Below are positions 13,201 to 28,200 of a stretch of DNA of 64,000 bases, piece by piece; positions within the stretch are counted from its first letter, which is position 1; each line of letters opens with the position of its first letter. The notes under the pieces were generated by a model that saw only the letters and a list, made by a program, of their open reading frames with translations, did no database searches and was not told where the DNA came from. Origin of the DNA: Luscinia megarhynchos (taxonomy: Eukaryota > Chordata > Aves > Passeriformes > Turdidae). A program made the position numbers and the translations under genes. The stretch lies in the NCBI GenBank assembly GCA_034336665.1, contig CM067568.1, positions 12,867,983 through 12,931,982 of the forward strand, read 5' to 3'.

Positions 13201-16200
13201 ATCTTTCCATAGCCTCGTGCATAAGAGCCTGCCTAATTTCTGATTCTTCAGTCAAACATCTGAGGGTTTTTATACTTGCTGTCGTTTGCCCATTGATTCA
13301 GACTCTCCAAAGAGGAAACAATTCTGCTAGGCTTGCTACAAAGCATCAACACAAAAAATCCCAAAATTTAAAAAACCAACCCAGCACAAAACCACACAAA
13401 GAAACTCCGAGCATGTTTTCATCACTTCACTCGCATGAGAGGGAGACCTCATGGTTTGGAAAATGCAAGAATTCCATATGAATAAAGCCAGGAGGGAAAG
13501 GAACATCTTTGTTCAGCATCCAAGATTAACTGAAGCAAGGAGGAAAGAACTGCTAGCAGTAACTGCTGCTCAGTAATTGCCACCATCTCTTTGTATGTGC
13601 AGGATTTGGCACTGTTGGACCACCTTGAAATATGGATACTCTCAAGAGGATACATAATTCCTCATGCCAGCAAGCAGAATAGCTGCCCTGCACTTGGATT
13701 ACAAATCCATAAAGGCTCTGCTCTCTCTTACCACAAAACCTTGATGTCACCTTGAATTTCAGAGTGAAGGTTAAAGCAGGCAGGTGGTATGTATGCAGGC
13801 AACTCAAAGATCAGCACACAGTGGTCGTGCAACCGCCTTTAATTCTCTAATTCATTGCATCATATGTACTTTGAATGTCCTGTACTTTGCTGCCAGCTTT
13901 TTCCACATGAAAATCATGTGGTAGAAATGTATTTTCTCTAGATAGCAGGAAGAACTGAGAATGCTTGGAGCAGATAATGCTTCAAAAGGATATCTGAGGG
14001 AGGCATGAAGCCAAGACAGACTCCTTTGGTGATTTCTCTGTGGAAAAACAGAGAAGAGATTTTAACCACTCCTATACACCAATTTAGTGGAGACTTCATG
14101 ACGGCATAGCAAACTATTAGATGTTGCAAACCATCTGTGAGTGATTATTTTCTAACTGGACATTAAAAGGCAGAGTAGTGGGATTAGCTGGAACTAGTGG
14201 CAGTCAATGAAGCCACCAGGGCTGGCAGCTTTAGGAGCAAAATCAACCTGAAAACCTGAGTTTTGCTGAGGGAAAGGGGAATCATGCCTTCCTTCTAGAA
14301 AAGGATGAATTTTTCTGAGAAGAACTAAAAACTGTTATTTTGAAAGCAGTACACGGAGCAGCTGATATAAGCCAGTTGCATGCAATACTTCAGCCTGCTA
14401 TAAAAAGAGAACAAAGTTGAATGTGTGTAACATTGCACAGGGAAAGTCATATTCAGAGCTGAACTTTGGAGGCAACTGCCTACATACAGGCACATTGTGA
14501 TTTCTCAGTATCTGAAGTAGGGAGAAACCTCAAGCTGAGATGTCAGGCTTTAAGCTGCTGGCATCTCTACCACACAAGGTCTGAGATGCTTAGAAATAAT
14601 TTGTGTCATATAAAAATAGCCTCTAGGACGACACACCAACTTCTAGGTAAAGAACAATGTCCCAAATGACATAAATTAGTCCACAACAGATTATGGACTA
14701 TTCCCCTCTCAGAGATTAAGACCAAAAGTGAGCAAAAGCTCACTTGAGAATGTCCCTCCTTTGAATGATGAGGTACAGAGAATATAAAAAGGAAAGCAGA
14801 CATTAAAGAGTGCATAAATGGCCTGATGTCATATTATATGACTACTGGCCATGAAAATCATTCAGGGTCTGCAATGAGAAGCAATCACACAGAAAATATT
14901 GTAAAAAGAGAAGATAGATGTTCAAAAGACAACAAGTACTATTATTAGAGACACTGTGCCCATTCATGGGAATGCACAGAAGCTAACAAAGACAAGTAAT
15001 GTTTCTTCCTTAAGCAAATCAGGAAGGAACGGGAAGTTCTGTGTAACAAGAAAGGTTTTAACACTACTTGCAAGGAAGAAAGTACCTCAACATGACTGCA
15101 TCTAGTGGGGAAGTATTAAGCTTAATCAGATTTATATATTTCTAAAATGCAAGTAAACAGTTAAAAATAGCAAATTCTTCATAATCATGCACAAAGTTTA
15201 TGTAGGCACTGTAACCAGATCAAAACCTAACAATTTCTGAACAGCTGCTGTTTGAAGGTTCTAACCTTGACCTTTAATTACTTAAACCCAAAACCTCCTG
15301 AAAGCCTCCTTTCAAACCTTCTTCCAGTTCTTGAGATCTCTGAAAGGCTGGCATGAATCTCAACCAAAGCAGGTATTGCCATCTGCTGAGAAGAGTGGGA
15401 TTAGATGGCTACACTGGATGTCACTGGAGTGCAGCTGAGAGGTCACTAAGAGAGGTGTATCTTCAAAGTGACAGCTGACATTCACAACTCAGCAAACTGA
15501 GTGCTTTATTAAAAAGGGAAGTAAAACATCTGTTTAAAAGGTGCCATTCCTACAAGCAATCATATGAACAACTTCACTATTTAGCTGAAAGAATTCTTTC
15601 TTGCCATATTCGACTTGCTGGCAAGCACTGCATCTGTACACACTTGAGCCAGGAAACAAATAAAACTGCACTCATTCTGTGTTCTAGAATTATCCAGCCT
15701 TCTGAATCCTCAGAGGTTCTCTATTTGTGACATTTCAGCTGGAATAACATTCAAAGTGGAGGTTTAGAAAACAAAGTGGTCTACTACTACTTACTAAAAT
15801 CAAAACGGAATGTCAATCAAATTATCATCTCTAGCTCCAATTTCTACACTGTTCAATCAGGAAGATATTTGACAGCTAACATTCCACTTCTATCCATCAT
15901 TTAACTACACTGCAGCAACCTCAGCAGGCTAAGAGAAGGTGCCATTTAAAAGATGACTATTAATCTTTGGGACGGTAACATGCAATTTATTCTGAATGCA
16001 GAGAATACAATGGCATTTGTCAGGAAAAGACAAAGAAAACAAGGTCAATTGAGCCAAAACAGGCATTTTTAGAGATATGCATATACAGATATAGATCTAT
16101 ATCTAGAAACAGATACACATAGGGGTGTGTGTGTGTGTGTATGTGTGTGTGTACAGCTTTATTTTCACTGAATACTTAGCAGCTGCAGCTGAGGTAGCTG

Positions 16201-19200
16201 ATTTTTTTCTAGAAAAAAGCCTGGCACCTGCAACAACTCTATCTTAACACTGCACCCGATACACACCCCTACAGTTAATTTACTGGAAAGATTAATAAGG
16301 AAGAAAACAACACTTATTTAGCTATCAGTCAATCCTATCACTGCCAGGACATCAACAGAAGCTTTTTAAGCATTAGGTCATTAGTCCAATCATTTTCTGT
16401 ATTATTTCAGGAAAATCAATCTGTGTAATATGAACTAACTTACCAAGTACTTTTTTTCATTAAACTCATATTCTTTTGGGAAGTACTGATTGATATCCAA
16501 TCAAAAAAAGATGGAAGTTAATTGACTCTAGCAATCTAAAAGAACATTAAATAATACAAAAAAGTAAGAAAGCTTTTTCAAGAGTAATTTCAAAAAATAA
16601 AAGAGTAGAAGAATGGACTTTCACACAAAATTAGCTACCCTTAAACGTCTTACTGGCTCTGAATTGAAAAAAGTTAGCTTTAAAATGCATTTTTAAAACT
16701 CCCAAAATGTTTTCTCCATCCTAAAAACCACATGCCAATGTCTATTGTTTGTTTATACTATAATTAGATTTGAGCAGATTTATAAAACACTAATTCAGTA
16801 GAATAAGCATATTTGAAAAATCCTCACAAGTAGCATCAAGCCCAACTGTTTTTCCTGCCACTTGACACAAGGTGACATTCTAAACAGATGCACACATTCA
16901 TCACTTCATTTTTCCAACTGGTACTTAATCTAACTTTGAAAGCAAAACAATTACGAGATTTTTCACACCACAAAAGCATTCCAGTGTGCATTTCACCTAT
17001 TGGTACAATTATGTAATTTTCAGGGACAGGAAAAGAGAATCCTGGAGACCATCCTAGGACATCATCTTTAACTAAATGAATAGATGGAGACCTTTCAATA
17101 TGAGACATACAATGTGACTCTGAGTGCAGTGATCTGATATGGAGGAGTAAATGGATGCTCGGAACAGGAACAGAAGAGAGAAGGAAAGTAGTGAGCATTC
17201 TTTACTTTTTAAAGTGGGAAACAAACAATTACCTGTAATTTATATTGTGTAACTATTTATGAGTAAGAAGTAACTGAAGGTTGCATTTCACTTTCTGATT
17301 CTTCAAAATTTAAGAAAATTTTAAGAAGCTTTAAGCATCCACAGCGATTAAAAGAAGGAAAATAAAATAGCATGCTAATCTCACTTATTCTGCTTGCAAT
17401 ACTGTGACAACACTAAAGAGATTTGATTAGCCAATCCCATATTGGCTTTCCAGGAGATAAATGCCTGAAAAATACCATTCTGCACTGAAGGAAAAATTGT
17501 CTCTGCAAAACATTGTTCTGATTTGCACCAAAGGTATTACTAACACACTTTTTCCTTACATTTAAGGAAATGCCACTTGGCCATCTAGTTAAAGATGGGC
17601 TTATTACTAACCTTTTTGTGTCTCCTTTCTGGACTTTTACCCAGTGCTCCACTTGAGCCATGTTACTTTTCCTTTGAAACTGCTTATCAGGATTTGTTCT
17701 GGGAACAAACCCTCTTTTATATGAGCCAGTACCATTCTGCTCCACTAGGCCAGCACTCATACTTAATGAACTAGGAAGGGTTCCATTCTTCTCAGCTGGC
17801 TGGGGCTGAGCTACTTGGGACCTCGATGCATTCGTTAAGTCTGGAAATAATGAATCAGCTTCTGTTAACGCATGCTTAGCCTTTCCCTTTTTGGTTTCCA
17901 GAGTTTCTTTTCTGTGCATGTAACGCTCCTCCTCCTCCTTTTCTCTTCTTATCTCTTCACGCTTATCGTATCCAAGCATTTCAGTTGATTTCTGATAACT
18001 TTCCTTTGTGTCTGTAATCTCTGCCTTCACACACTCTTTGCAGGCATCCACATGATTGACCTGGGGAACAGCTTGCTGATCCACTCTTTCAGTTTCCCTG
18101 AAAAGAAAATGCGTGTCAGTAATGAACACCGTTGAGTTGTGAAAAGTTGGTGTGTTCTTGTTGCTCTTTTACAAAGGATACCCAAAATCACAGAATGTGA
18201 TAAATTTGACATGTTACAAAACATGCTCTGCAAAACTTAGTTGCTATCCTAGTTAGACACAAGTTACCTTTACTGTGCTGTCAAGGAAGCAAAATTACTT
18301 ATATATCTGTAAAAAATTACTGAAAATACTAGTATTGTATGAAAGAAGTGTTCAATGTAACATTATGTACAAAAAAGCTGTAAATAAAAAAATCTTCCTA
18401 TCCTATGAAACACTGAAAGCAAAAAAACCAAAACTAAGCTGTCCACTGCTCATAGCAAAATATAAAAAAAAGTCTTTCATATAGGTGCCTCAGGAACTGG
18501 TCACTTCTGGGCAAGAGGACAGACATTTAAGTCAGTACCACTGCCTAGGGAATTTCTATTGGGAAGCTACTCCTGAAGAAAAAATTGCTTCATGCTGCAG
18601 TGCACACTAGTTTACTTATTTACCTTGTTGCCTAAATAATATAAAAAGTCTCGAAATTAAAATTTGACACACTATAAAATGTCTGAAGACTGTGTTTCAT
18701 GTTGCTTTTGACACGTAACATACTTCCTTTGCAATTCTCTTAATCTCCTTATAACAATAAGCCTCTCAACAACTTTTATTTCTCTCACAATGTAATGGCT
18801 TCTCACTGATCTCAGGGTAGCACCTCATCTCTGAAACTAAATTTAGCTTCTTTAAAGCTTTATGGAAAGTAGATTCTGAGTGCCATGACAAAATTGTTTT
18901 CACTTCAGTCTAATTAGAAATGAATAGTCTGCTAAGCAGTAAGGACATTGGATCAATGTCTTCTGATGTGCCAGACTTCCCCAATTTTTCTTTCAATTAT
19001 TCCATTCCTGCTCTTAAAAAGAAGATAAAGAAACAGGTACCAGGTTGTTTCTTGAAATTTAAATTAGATCTAGAAAGTTTTAACACAATATCATAGAGGA
19101 TGTAAAGTTCTAGAAGAGATGCTGATCTTTTGCTTATACTTGACTGGCCAGAAGAGAGTAGTTTGAGGTAGTCAGAGAAACTGCACCATAACATTTCACT

Positions 19201-22200
19201 CCTCACAGCCCACAGTGGTTACAGCAGGGCTGTCTCACAGAACAGTCTTCCTTCACATGGAGGAGTAAAAGCCAAAGCCAAAACATCAAGAAGGCTACAT
19301 CAGTTTAAAGAAAAGGAAAGAAATGGAAGCACATTTTGGCACAGTTGAATTTGTACATTATCAGTTCATACCTGCATAAATTAGTTGACATCCATTAATT
19401 CTATGCACTTATTATTTACCCATCTTTAGCATTCTTTTCCCCCTTAACAGCACTTCAATCCTAGTTCTAAACACTCCTTTGAAACAACTCATCAAACTTC
19501 TGTTCTTTCTCTTTTACTGCTCTTTCCCAAAGGTGGTCAATTGGCTGTTGCAGGTGTATGAATTTGCCCACAGAAACTGGAACTTTTTACCTGAAATTCC
19601 CTAAAATATTATATACACAATGGAATTCATCCAGGTGACTAAATGTGGGTGGGCACACAACCTGCATGCATACACAAATACTAAACACCAGGTTTTCTTA
19701 ATTAATATCAGTTAACTGTTTTGCAACAGAACACAAATTAAAATTATTTCTTTAAAACCTGAAAGAGTTTTATGCACACATCCACAAAGCAGCAGTGTCA
19801 GACACCACCGTGGGTGCAATTTATGTAAGATACATTACATTTTTTTTGTTAAAGCTTCTCAGTGGAACTTGCCTCTTCAGTGAGGAGCGTGTTTGCATGA
19901 GAGCAGCCTGATTCATAGCCCGAATCCAGGCGTTCATATCCTCCTGGGTGTCAGCACTGAAGTAGTATGTCCTCATCCCTGTGTGCTCTGCCTGAGAGCC
20001 AATGACAGAATTCTTGTTATAAATATATGCCCGCATACCTGTGTGAACAGCCTGGAAGAAAAAAAGAAGAAATAAAAGTCAGACAGCTCTGTTCACCTTT
20101 TTCCCTCCCCCCCAAAAAATTAACTTAAAAACAACTTTTTGGATTCCTTGACTGTTTCTTGAATTTGGAGTGAATTATCGCACTGGGCTGTAAGTGCAGT
20201 AAATTTCAAAAGGCATTCCAATTTTGACTGAAATTCTTCTGCCTCTTTCTAGAACTATTAAGCTGAAAGGCCAGTGCTTCAATTTTCACAGTGGGAAATT
20301 TCAGCTTTTTTTTTCTTTTAATTCATATATTTCATTTGCCATAAATATCTTACAAAACAAATTGATGAAATCTCCTATACCAAACAAATTGAAGAAATTC
20401 TCAATGAGATGTGCACCAGCAAGTCAATTTTCCCAGCTCGTTTAATAGAGAAATTTATTCAGACAAAACAGACAAAAATCATACATTTTAAGCAATTAAA
20501 CTGCTTATTCAAGAATCAATTATAATGCATGTTAAGATCTTTTGGTTAAAGCGTGCACTTGAACATGTATTAGCTGCAAAGTCACAAGACTTACTGATAA
20601 AAGTTAGTAATATTGATGGTATTATCACAGCACATAAAATATTGACAATTATCTCTGCACACTAAAATACTCCATGAAATTCTACTGCAAACTAGAGGTA
20701 CTGGGAAATTCCTCTATAAATTATTCAATATTCAAATGGATTCAATATGGAGTATCTTTGTAACTCTAGGCTAGTTGAATTTAATCAAATCTCATCCATG
20801 TTTGTATTAGCAATAGTATAAGTATTACCAAATCATGTAAATCCTGCAACACTTCAGATTAGCAGGGAGAGATTCATCTCCTTACTTTCCTAAAAAACCT
20901 GAAGATAGTACACTCTGCTTGAAAGCTATTGTAATATTAAAATGAAACTAGTAATCTAAACTTTTTTGTATAAAACTAAGCCTGCTATCACACACGAAAA
21001 CTAATAGCATTAAATACTGCTGACATGAGGTTTTTTAAAAAGAAAAAAAATTGTATAAAATTTTAAATTTGGCTACATCTGTTTCTAAAGGGTAAATGTA
21101 TTTTGCAAATCCTGCCTAAAAATGATGAAGTCCTCTCCCCCTCGTTATTCTAAATCAAATTGAAAAAATAAATATTGTAGGGACAATCATAGATGACTAC
21201 AGAAACACAAGTTTTGACAAAACCCAGGCTATTTAATCCAGAGCAGCCCTTCCTAAACATGGTAACTTCAGTTGTTTGCCTAGAATTTCCCAAATTATCA
21301 TGACCTTAGAGACTTGTATCAACAACTCCAAGAGCAAAATATGTGCTTGCTATTACAGCATTACAGTGCTTTAAGTAAGTTCTGTGCAGATTTTCCTCCC
21401 TTCCTATGGCAAGCTGTTCCCCCAAACGTGTGAAACGTGGCCTTTCCCTTCTGTGCCTCAAGCAAGGAAGCCTGAGTTTGTTTTGAAAACTGAAGTCTGA
21501 AGTAGAACAGCCAGATAGGAAAAGAGGAGGAGGAGAAGGAAGAGAAGGAAAAGGTTACATAAAGAACTGAAGACTTTCTACTGCTCAAGAGTCTCCACTT
21601 CCCAACAACACGAAAGGGAATATAAAGTGGTTTCTTCTCAATTGCCACCATTCCTGCCTACCTGAACACAGGAAAACGGGATTTACACACATTAAACAAT
21701 AGCTCTGATGAATCACATATTTAGAAATCAGAGAACTTTATCCATGTTTGCCTGGTTGAGTTCTTTGGTTTTTCTTTGTTGTTATTGGGGGCTGTCTTTT
21801 TTTCCTTCATTTTCAGAACATGAGAATGCTCAAAGCAAACATGATTTAGAAGCATTAATTCATTATAATTTACAGTTATCATCCACTGTATGAAGAGACC
21901 AAAAACTGGCAGCTCCAGATATAAAGGCAAATGGTGACTTTAATGTGAGTCCTTGTGCCTACAGAGTTCCTTCATGGAGTGGGTTGATCCCATTGAAGGT
22001 GTTAAATTTCAGAAGTGAATCAATTCCTGCAGCAAAGCAGACTATGCATGTCCCACTGTACATGATGCAGTAGGACACAACCATTCACTGGTTTTATACT
22101 TGCTTTAAAAACCCAGAATTTTGGCTATCCAACAGACTGCATACCACACCAAGAAATTGATTTAGCAGCTGTCTTAATTGACCTGTATGCCCTGATCAAC

Positions 22201-25200
22201 ATAACTTACTTGTGTTTTAGGTTTCTCTTTGAACACAGCTGCAAGCACTGCCTAACAGGCTGCAGGTGAAAGCATTTTGCAGTACCAAAATGCAAACTGT
22301 GCTGCATCACTCTCTCTTGAGAGACTGCAGCTCTCACAGCCATAAACATTCCCAACTTCAGAAGGGACAGTGGAGATGGTGTGCAATTAGCAACAAACAC
22401 AATATCCTGAAGTTCACAATATATAACACTGGTTAAGGGAAAATCCAAATTTATATCTGTTATTTATTAGTAGTGTGTTTTATATGAAAAAGCCACTTTG
22501 TGACAATGTCCTGTAGCTGTCCCTGCTGGCAGACAAGCTAGCAGGCCTTTTGGGATTGGGATTTTTTTTTAAAGCCAAAGCTATTAGAATGGCTACAGCA
22601 TACTAAAAAGCCTAAAACACAGCACACACTCACATGTATACCATACACACAATAGGGAAAAATAATATTGGTACCTATTCATGCATTCAGATGCCTTAAT
22701 GTGGATAGATTGAGAAGAAAAGCAGTCTCTCTCCCATAGTGCACAGTAGGAGAAATGGACAGTAAACCCCAAGAGCATATCAACAGGACAAGACAAAAAC
22801 AAAAAAATTAAACAAGTTAAAATCATTATAAGATTAATATTAAAAACAAAAACAAAAAAACTAACCCACACATTAAAAAAACCTTAACAAAAGACTGTAC
22901 TAAAAGTAAGGCCTACAGCTGTTATGTTCACCTCCACTCATTCAAAATACCTGAGAAAAAAGCCACCATTCACAGAATAAAGGGGGAGATAACTAAAGGA
23001 ACAGTTTCATAATAACTGTAATCTTTCCAAGTTAGTTCTGTCAATAACCCGTAATAAAACAGAAAATTCTTCCTTCTCCTGAATTTTGATATTTATTAAT
23101 CCTTTTTGAGCAAAAATTGAAATAATACTCTGAGCCTTCACTACAATTCAGCAACAACCTAACTCATTAATAATTCATTAATAACCCTTAAATAATATTG
23201 AGCTTCTTGAGGATTTTTAGAAGCTCAAACTCTCCCCTCTTTCAAATTCGAAAACAGCACCTCTCAAATTCACAACCCTTGGCATTTTTTCACCTTACTC
23301 CTCAGACCCAGAGCAATACAAGGATGCAATGTTGATTCAGAGAACATAAAGGAACAAACTATGTCAATTTTTTTTTTTTTAAGAAAAACCATTGAGATCA
23401 AAGAAAAGAGATAGGCAGCTTGTCCTGGTGTCAGCAGTCTGAGCAATGAACAAATACTTCCATTAGTAAGACCAATTAAAAATAATTTCCATGCTGGAGG
23501 ACAACAAGGCCTCTAAAGAGACTGTTATGACACAAACCTCCATAAACTGATACCATTCCTGTCCAAAACTACTGTATTACAACAAAGTACAATCATTTCT
23601 CTGTTAATCACAGGAAGTATTTCTAGCTATATATAGTTGTTTTGCAAGCCTTTTCACATTAAAATCTAACCACTGAATTTGTGCTCACTCATGCTGGTAC
23701 CACCAAAAACTATGATTTTAAAATGCAGTGATTAGATTAACAAAAGTATCTTTAGGATGCAAGCTGCTGAACTAAATACATAGTAAGGACCCCAACGTTC
23801 TAGGCTCACACACAGCTTAGGGACAGTGACTTACAGCTAGTCACAGCACTTTGCTTGGCACAAATAAAGGAAGTGACAAAACTGTCAAGAGTCAAAAATT
23901 ATATCCAGATAGAGGAAGCAGTTTCTAAACAAAAAAATTAAATGGACACACTATTATATTTCAAAATAGGGGTTTGATTGCATTTCAAAAGCCTGTGTGT
24001 AGTTATGCAGACCAAAAATTGTTAAATACCCAAAGACACACAAAAATTTAAGCTGACCCTCAGGAGGTGATGAAAGGAAAACTATTTTGAGAATTCGTAC
24101 ACCACACATTTTAACACTTTGCAGGGTTTAACATAGACCCCATTAAGCAAGTATTTTATGCATGTGATTTTCTAACCAAATCACATGCAAAAAGCATCCA
24201 TGTGTTTGCTTAGCAAATTTCCTCCCTCTAAGTTTTGCAAACAAAAGAGTTGAATTTTTTTACAGTTTTGCTGTTTCCCTAGCTTCCAAACTCATTGCCA
24301 TTTCAAGTGGGAGCCAATCCCTCTGTTGTAACAGAAGATTTACAACAATCTCAATAAAGAGCAGGCCAAATGTAAAATGCTCCATGGTGCATTCCCCCAC
24401 TTGTTCAGGTCTTAAACAAAAAGTCTTATCTTTATTTTGGGCTTAATCTGCCTGTGTGTTCTATTTCTGGCTGTGAGACAGAATGTCCCTCAGTGCTCTG
24501 GGCTCAAGGTGTTCTGAAGAGATGAGATAAAAGTAATGGCTGCTGAGTGATGGGTGCCAGCACGGGTGTGCTCCTGCTGTGGGGGTGCCCATGGCTGACT
24601 GTGACCACTGAACATGGGTGTTGGACAGGGTCTGTACCACAAGAACAGTACAGAATCCTCCTGCTGCTGGACTCGGAGCTGGGGCTAAATAAAATCAAAC
24701 TGCAGCATCCAGCCTGCAGTCAATCACCAAACACCTAAAGCAGAGTTAAAACTGGCCTGACAAACTGATACACAAGATGTGGATTTTTTTTATAGAGTTT
24801 TCCAGCATAAACTTTCTCTTGTTATCAACACCCTATTTCTACCTATATCAACCTTTCAGTAATGACCTTATGTTGAAAGTCTCAGGTTACTGGCTCATGA
24901 TACTTTCAGAAAAAGGCTCAGACTAAACACCTGGTAGACCTCATACAGGTATGATATCCCAAAAGGAACAGGGAAAGTCTGCATTTGCTTCTGGAAAGGT
25001 TTAACCATGACCAAACCATGGATTCCACTCCACTTGGCCAGTGGTGACTAAGCATGTGCAAACACCATCTGAATAAAAAGCAGGGAACTCTGGAAGAGTA
25101 CACTGAGTTCTCCTCTTTCAGTACATGCTTCCTCCTAGGAAAAGGCTCTAGAAAAGAAGGGCTTTATGAATCACACTGAGTAAATACTGGAGGGAGAATG

Positions 25201-28200
25201 TTTTTCTTAAACAAAGACTTTCTTTGTAGCTTTATCCTGATAACTCACGCTCAATGCATTTGAAAAAGTACAATAAACATTTCCACAAAGTGCACTGGAT
25301 CTTTTTCAAACACATTTTCCAAGTTAATATTTGCTTTATAAATTTCAAACCATCATCCACTTGAACATAGAATTGGAAGTAATAAAAGGCACCTCAAAAA
25401 ATCAAAATGCAAGAAAAAGTCAGATGTTCTTCACATTTCAGCACAGAAAAATATGTAAACAGAGATTCCTTCTATATCTCCTAAAGTATGCCTGATCAAA
25501 ATCTGATTTGTAAATTACTTTTAAAGTACATAACTGATTTGCTTGGTAGAAAAACAAGTTGTGCTCTGAAATTAAATCCACCACAGGCACAGAAGTTTCT
25601 GAACTTTGCCTAAGTGTTGCAGTTTTGACAATCATTTGGAGCCAGGTTTTTGCACTATCAAGCACTATGTCATATTTCATATCTGTGGGCTTTTATAATG
25701 AAGACTAGAACTGTAAACATATACAATTATATTTATTTTTAGAAAAAGAAAAAACACAAAACCACCCACAAACTATATCAAACAAGAATACTTTTTCCTT
25801 TAAAAAGTCCACAGCACTTAGGATGACTAAGTGCTGTCATTTCCCTAACTGTGAGATCTGAGTCGATTCTTTTCTTAAAAAAAACCACAAAAACAACACA
25901 ACAAAACCAAAGAGACATCAGTCCATTATGAGATCAAGTACTCTATTACAAAGTAAATAAGACAACTTTTCTTCCAATTTGTAAACAGTACTGGAACAAC
26001 TTGTCAATACTAATTTCTGATTTTAGAAACAGGCTCTTTACTCAAAAACACTTCATTAAGCTCTAAGGACACTTAGAAGTAACAGACATCAATGTCAATT
26101 CATAAGCAAAAAAAAAGTGCTATGTCACATTTGAACAGGCAGTTAATAAGCCTGTCTGCTTTTAAAAACTAGTAACAGTAAAATAGGAAAACAGATTATG
26201 TTCTTGTTTACATCAGCAGCTTTTCTAATGCAAATAAACTATGATTAGCTGATAAGCTTTGCAAATGTACCTTAAAAGAAAATTTGCGATTTATCCGATC
26301 TTCAGGTCCAACTGGAGATATTACATAACTAGGCAATGGGATGCTCCCCAGAACAGACTCTTCTCTGCTGTCTGTAGAACAAAAAAACAGAATTTAATTC
26401 CCTGCACTGCTCAGTGGGCTAACAATATATCCTCCTTTATGAAAGAGAAAACAAGCATCAAGTAGAAACAAGAGTGGTTCAGACTGAATATAAGGAAAAG
26501 CATTTTCCCAAGGACAGAGCAGCAGGGGCACAGGCCAAGGAAGGAGCTGTGCCATCGCCATCCTTGGAGCTTTTCAATGCCTGACTTGATTAAACCCTGA
26601 GCAACCTGGGCTGACTCCTCTCCTGACCCTGCTTTCATCAGGCTTTGGGATGGGACCCTTCCTGAAGTCCCTTCGGATGTGAATTCACTTATGACTCAAC
26701 ACCAATAATACGTCCAGAAGAATGTTTTTGTTTTAAATAAAAAAAGATTGAAGTGTGTTTTCTTAAACAGATTGGGTTTTTATTGAGGTTTCTTCTTTTT
26801 TTTTGGGGGGGGGAGGGGTTGGATGTCACTTTTTAGCTTCAGCCAGAAGAATACACTTCAAGAACAAAGCTTATTGTGCCAAATGAACAGTGACAGGCTG
26901 CAAAACATGATGGACCTTCCATTTAGCAGTGTACATCTAGACAAATTGCTGTAATTAGGAAATCTCTCTTACTGCTGTTTCCAAGCAGAAATGCAGCATC
27001 TAGAAGTATGAATTCAAAGTCTGATATTCTGCAATGCTTTCCAAATATTACAGCACATGAAGTATTCAAAACTTGAAAATAACCTTATGTAATACCTAGT
27101 TTGGTCTAAGATCATATCTAACCTTTTTTTTTTTGGTAGAATTATTGGATTCAGATGTTCTCACTCTTACTTTATCCCTTGGATTAAAACTGAACCAATG
27201 CCCTGATCTGGCCATAGCACATTCTCAAAAAACTCAGATGCCCAAGTGGAAGCAAGTAGGTACCAGAACACAGACCAGAGATGGGATAAATCTTATTTAT
27301 TCCAGTCAGATGTTCTGCAACATAATTTATGTTTGGTGCATGCCATGGTTTATGTGAAAAAATATCATACAGCATCCTTTGCTTCCCATACCCTGGCCTA
27401 GAATTTACTGTGCATTTAAGATGTTTGGCCAAGCAATTGTTTCACTGTTCATCTCAGAACAACTAACTTTATCTGAAGAGCTCAGTTAGTTCAAGCATTC
27501 ATGGTGATTTGTACAGGTGAACTGCTCAGACTAACTCCACCCAGCTAATTTCTACTCACCTTTGTAGTAAAACAAACAATAATCAGCAAGCACAAACCAT
27601 CGTCTCTTCCATAATCGCATTCCAGAGCTGTCCTGAAATGCAAGAAATGAGGTAGACTTGTCATTTAAGGAAAGTTAACAGACACAGTGTTGACCCAATG
27701 AGTAGTTTACCAGAAGTTTACCTAAATATGACTTCTCAGTGCAAAACAAATGGCTTATAGCTTTGCAAAATATTGTGCACTATGTAAGATAAGAGGCAAA
27801 ACATCCAGCTATAAAATGAGGGCAGAATATTCAAACTGCTAATTTTCATTAACTAATTAAACTCTCATCCCAAACAGCATTCAGATTAACCTTGCACACA
27901 ACCAATGCTTATTTTATCTGCTCAGATTTAGCTGCAATAAGGAAAGAAAGTGTGTTTCTGGATGGCACAAACTCCAACCAAGACTGCCTGCAGACCAAAA
28001 TGAAAATCACTACACAGCTGTGAAGTACGACCTCACATTTCAGGCAATGATATCCTATAATTCAATCACCATATGTTACCCATGCCTAAAATGTAATTTA
28101 ATCAAATATTCCTTAGGAAATAAAACAGGATGCATAATGTGCAAATTTTAATGAAGTATAATATAATATGCCTGTGGAGATATATATAGATATAGATATA

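Larger units (their letters stand above)
12446..17611 (-). other. PLEKHA7 intron, 5.2 kb
   Basis: AT-rich intron. It holds an 18-bp perfect palindrome at 16087-16104 and a (GT)n microsatellite at 16125-16152. No transposon fragment could be named. Confidence 0.7.

Noticed and set aside
16836..17198. Minus-strand 120-codon frame near the charged-linker exon
   Set aside because: It is on the gene strand, but there is no PLEKHA7 similarity, and the exon before and after already join in frame without it.
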